Assembly: GCA_009783565.1 (NCBI GenBank)
Contig: WRDF01000006.1
Coordinates: forward strand, 62,001 to 126,000
Origin: Rikenellaceae bacterium
GTDB taxonomy: Bacteria; Bacteroidota; Bacteroidia; Bacteroidales; Rikenellaceae
Direction of reading: 5' to 3'
DNA: 64,000 nt
A model generated the notes under the pieces. It was not told where the DNA came from and did not search any database. It saw only the letters and a program-made list of their open reading frames with translations. The position numbers and the translations under genes are program-made. This document shows, piece after piece, positions 61,529-64,000 of this stretch (positions are counted from its first letter, which is position 1; every line of letters starts with the position of its first letter).

Positions 61529-62791
61529 TCATTTATGCTCATTGGCATAGACCTCGCGTATGACCCTTCGCCCGATCGTGCAGCGGTGACACAGGTCGCG
61601 CAGACAGAATTCGTTGTTGAGTTGCAGAACAGCCTGCGAGTCGAACGCGCTTTCCATCCGAACGCCGCCCGCCCGCCAACCGTTCACAATGCTGTTGTCT
61701 TCGCACACGATCTTCTCCAACAGTTCGAGCGCCGTGTCTTTCAGCGTTTCGTCATTCATGTAACTGCCGTATGAGAACATCATCGGCACGGCGAGGTTTA
61801 TGCCGAGCATGTTGGCTTTAAAATGTCCGATGCGCTTCGGGCGGCGGTCTGCGTGGTACGACGAAGGGACATAATGCGACGACCAGTAGTCGGACGCCTC
61901 GGCGCGGAACAGCGATTGGATATCCTCGACCGTGCGGCATTTTATAACATTCTCGAACAGGAATTCGCGCGTTGAGAGGAATGCCGCCGTCTGTGCGATT
62001 CGAATTACGGGATGATTGTTCGGGTTGTTATGCGATACCGTCCACTCGCGAGGCATCATCGCCGTGATCGCATATTTGCGCCGCAGATAGTCGAAATGTG
62101 TGCGCAGAGTGCGCGTGTAATTGTCTTCCTCATAGATGTCGAGCAGACTCGATGCACCCAATAGCAATGCCTCGACGCATTCCTGCGAGTTGCGTTCGCG
62201 CGCGATGTAGCCGTAGCGCACGCGGCGCGCCAGCTCGGTGAACGCTTCCTTGTTGCGCATGTCGCCCATCGTGCGGAGCAACATGACGTACATCGTTTCG
62301 TTCCAACTTTGGCCACAACCTTCGTATATCGCCTGCACGTCGCCGCATTTGCGGCTCAGGCGGTCGGCCAAGAGGCGCGTGAAAAGCGCGACGCGCTCAT
62401 GATCTGCCATACGGCCGATATGGCCTGCGCATCCGAATCCCCGTGCCCCGCTGCGCAGCATCTCGTATGCGGTCTGCGTCACAGCTCCCGCATCGAGCGT
62501 GATTTGAGGCAGGAACGTGCCGTCGTCTTTCAGCACGTGGGTCGTCTCGTCCGGCGCAACTACTTGCAAAATACAGTTTTCGAGCCGCCGCGCCGCGCCG
62601 GAATTACTGCCGCCGGGAGCGCCGAAGACCACATTCCCGCGAAAAACTACGCCATCCACAACGATCTCCGCGCCGGCCGACAGCTCCGTCACGGGGTCGT
62701 ACTCACCCGTCCGCATGACGTCTACCGTCTCGTCCATGTCCGAAGTGAATCTCCGCCCCGCCTGCAACGGCCAGATCATTTGCAACAGCAT
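61529..62791 (-). CDS. DUF2851-family protein
   Basis: 420 aa from ATG 62791 (MLLQMIWPLQAGR), matching the Bacteroidetes DUF2851 family in length and in blocks such as CILQVVAPDETTHVL, GCGQSWNETMYVMLLRTMGDMRNKEAFTELA and NHPVIRIAQTAAFL. The function is unknown. The frame to 62884 is translated repeat and not used. The stop lies near the pgi start; the longer pgi start (61532) would leave only 2 bp between them. Confidence 0.88.
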   Translation of the reverse strand: MLLQMIWPLQAGRRFTSDMDETVDVMRTGEYDPVTELSAGAEIVVDGVVFRGNVVFGAPGGSNSGAARRLENCILQVVAPDETTHVLKDDGTFLPQITLDAGAVTQTAYEMLRSGARGFGCAGHIGRMADHERVALFTRLLADRLSRKCGDVQAIYEGCGQSWNETMYVMLLRTMGDMRNKEAFTELARRVRYGYIARERNSQECVEALLLGASSLLDIYEEDNYTRTLRTHFDYLRRKYAITAMMPREWTVSHNNPNNHPVIRIAQTAAFLSTREFLFENVIKCRTVEDIQSLFRAEASDYWSSHYVPSSYHADRRPKRIGHFKANMLGINLAVPMMFSYGSYMNDETLKDTALELLEKIVCEDNSIVNGWRAGGVRMESAFDSQAVLQLNNEFCLRDLCHRCTIGRRVIREVYANEHK

Positions 62792-62850
62792 ATTCAATCT
62801 ATGAATTATATACTTTGTCATTGCGGGCCTGACCCGCAATTCTTGTCGAT

Positions 62851-62941
62851 CGTCATTGCGAGGGCTATGCCCGAAGCAATCCATTGGTTTTTCTTTGCGT
62901 CCGGATTGCTTCGTCGTGCTTACGCACTACTCGCAATGACG
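62851..62941. repeat. MITE-like inverted-repeat element B, copy 4
   Basis: CGTCATTGCGAGGGC at left and ACTCGCAATGACG at right with CGAAGCAATCC / GGATTGCTTCG inner arms, 91 bp. It is followed by CGCGTGTG and the sufT-like stop; the fold-back GTCATTGCGGGCCTGACCCGC (split form) precedes it at 62817. Confidence 0.85.
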
Positions 62942-62949
62942 CGCGTGTG

Positions 62950-63273
62950 CTATAACAATCCCAACTCCAACAGCGTCTCTTCCGACATCATGTTCCGGTC
63001 CCAGGGAGGGTCGAACGTCAGCGCGACATTTACCGCCTTTACGCCGTTCACTTTCCCGACCTCGCGGTTCACCTCGGCGATGAGAAAATCGGCCATCGGG
63101 CATGTCGGCGCGGTGAGCGTCATGCTGATGTTCACCACTCCGTCCGGTTCGGCGTCGATGGCGTAGATTAACCCCAAGTCATAGATATTGATCGGAATCT
63201 CGGGGTCGAATATGTTTTTGAGCACGGCGACCACGTCCTGCTCGATACGGAGTATTTCCTGCGGTGTTGTCAT
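62950..63273 (-). CDS. SufT/MIP18-like (DUF59) iron-sulfur carrier protein
   Basis: 107-aa DUF59 protein with the family core LKNIFDPEIPINIYDLGLIYAI and the reactive Cys in LTAPTCPMADFL, and VNVALTFDPPWDRNMMSE at the end. Members help deliver or mature Fe-S clusters. It is 23 bp downstream of sufE, so the two form an Fe-S unit. The TAG stop is followed by CACACGCGCG. Confidence 0.93.
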   Translation of the reverse strand: MTTPQEILRIEQDVVAVLKNIFDPEIPINIYDLGLIYAIDAEPDGVVNISMTLTAPTCPMADFLIAEVNREVGKVNGVKAVNVALTFDPPWDRNMMSEETLLELGLL

Positions 63274-63296
63274 TGATTCAAAATCTTAAACAGCCT

Positions 63297-63716
63297 TTAA
63301 GCGTCCTGTTTGCTCGCGAATGCCAGCGCAAAGAGTTTCATTTGCTTGATCATTGCCAGCAGGCCGTTCGAGCGCGTGGGCGACAGGTTTTCGCGCAAGC
63401 CGATGCGGTCGATGAAATAGAGGTCGGTGTCGAGGATTTCCTGCGGCGTGCGGCCGTTCAGAACGCGCACCAGCAACGCGATGATGCCTTTGGTGATGAT
63501 AGCGTCGCTGTCGGCATGGTAGTACACCCGTCCGTCACGCAGCTGCGCATCGATCCATACCCTCGATTGACAGCCTTTTATGACGTAGTTATCTGTCTTG
63601 TGCGCCGCATCCATCGATTCCAACGCGTTGCCGAGACTTATCAAATATTCATATTTGTCCAGCCACTGGTCGAAAACCGAAAATTCGTCGATTATCTCGT
63701 CTTGTACAATATCCAT
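63297..63716 (-). CDS. sufE: SufE-family cysteine desulfurase sulfur acceptor
   Basis: 139 aa. The sulfur-accepting Cys is in YVIKGCQSRVWIDA (about residue 49), followed by SDAIITKGIIALLVRVLNGRTP and LSPTRSNGLLAMIKQMK, all SufE signatures. It takes sulfane sulfur from SufS for Fe-S assembly. sufS and sufBCD are not in the window. Confidence 0.96.
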   Translation of the reverse strand: MDIVQDEIIDEFSVFDQWLDKYEYLISLGNALESMDAAHKTDNYVIKGCQSRVWIDAQLRDGRVYYHADSDAIITKGIIALLVRVLNGRTPQEILDTDLYFIDRIGLRENLSPTRSNGLLAMIKQMKLFALAFASKQDA

Positions 63717-63797
63717 AAATATTACTTCTTTGTCATTGCGAACGAATGTGAGGAATCTATCGCTCGTCTACTTCATAATTTATAAACTGACGATAGC

Positions 63798-63829
63798 ATC
63801 CGACAGTCTGAAAAACACACGCGTGTGTC
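63798..63829 (+). repeat. Repeat A copy
   Basis: CATCCGACAGTCTGAAAA then ACACACGCGTGTGT, upstream of sufE and downstream of the phosphatase gene. Confidence 0.75.
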
Positions 63830-63861
63830 GTCGCGCTTACCGCGCTCGCTCGGGATGACAA

Positions 63862-64000
63862 TTAGTACATCCTGACAATATCTTCCATCGCCTCTCCTTT
63901 GGCGGCGACGGGGCGGCTGATCTGCATCATCACGGCCAGCGTAGGCGCAAGGTCGCGCATATTGACCGTACGCGAGATGCGTTGCCCGAAAAACTTCGGT
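63862..64000 (-). CDS. Alkaline-phosphatase-family protein, C-terminal end (partial)
   Basis: The minus-strand frame enters from the window edge and ends at TAA (63862-63864). The last residues read RTVNMRDLAPTLAVMMQISRPVAAKGEAMEDI, the C-terminal VNMRDxAPTLA block of PafA-like alkaline phosphatase/type I phosphodiesterase proteins, which hydrolyse phosphomonoesters in the periplasm. Only about 45 residues are present. Confidence 0.8.
   Translation of the reverse strand, partial: PKFFGQRISRTVNMRDLAPTLAVMMQISRPVAAKGEAMEDIVRMY

Overview
The window is 64 kb of a GC-rich Bacteroidota chromosome, most likely order Bacteroidales and possibly near Rikenellaceae/Alistipes (inference from gene families, not a computed phylogeny). 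The evidence is the Bacteroidota-type promoters (TTTG, about 20 bp, TAnnTTTG), the Bacteroidota-typical families (DUF4954, DUF2851, YfhO-like, BamD, the short omega RpoZ, BT_3928-type DoxX protein, FISUMP/InlB-repeat lipoprotein) and the fermentative four-subunit [FeFe]-hydrogenase operon.

Layout. 1-8.3 kb: argS (partial), dus, a YfhO-like membrane protein, ftsX, psd, grpE-dnaJ and a nitroreductase. 8.4-11.7 kb: small outer-membrane barrel, fabI, cvpA, rsgA. 11.9-16.5 kb: hndB-hndC-hndD-hndA, an electron-bifurcating-type hydrogenase. 16.7-25.5 kb: a tricorn-type protease and a thioesterase on the + strand, then ung, surE, a TonB-receptor-like barrel, a DoxX protein and tmk on the - strand. 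25.6-26.8 kb: a decayed HATPase/STAS-like gene. 26.9-37.8 kb: an accessory cassette (below). 37.8-63.9 kb: tRNA-Arg, ruvC, tRNA-Val and then housekeeping genes (tdh, zupT, der, a peroxiredoxin, pruA, cca, pdxJ, nadK, bamD, rpoZ, coaBC, recN, hpt, purE, aroQ, capA, pgi, sufT-like, sufE), ending in the C-terminus of an alkaline-phosphatase-type protein.

The most interesting region is 26.9-37.8 kb. A leftward operon encodes a small membrane protein, an O-antigen-ligase/TPR membrane protein, a B12-binding radical SAM enzyme, a second radical SAM enzyme and a PqqD-like (RRE) protein. A rightward arm encodes a lipoprotein, a 94-residue peptide whose last 56 residues are two thirds Gly/Ala, an ABC ATPase, its permease and a beta-propeller lipoprotein. 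This looks like a ribosomally made, radical-SAM-modified, exported peptide system. It is bracketed by about 55-bp direct repeats that contain the 3' end of tRNA-Arg plus a terminator, which suggests tRNA-targeted insertion, although no integrase is present.

A second theme is dispersed intergenic repeats. These include a CACACGCGTGTG-type palindrome that often starts exactly after a stop codon and in places supplies the C-terminal codons of genes, four MITE-like inverted-repeat elements of about 85 bp, and three larger fold-back elements. coaBC is split at a run of ten A, which could be an error, a mutation or a slippage site.
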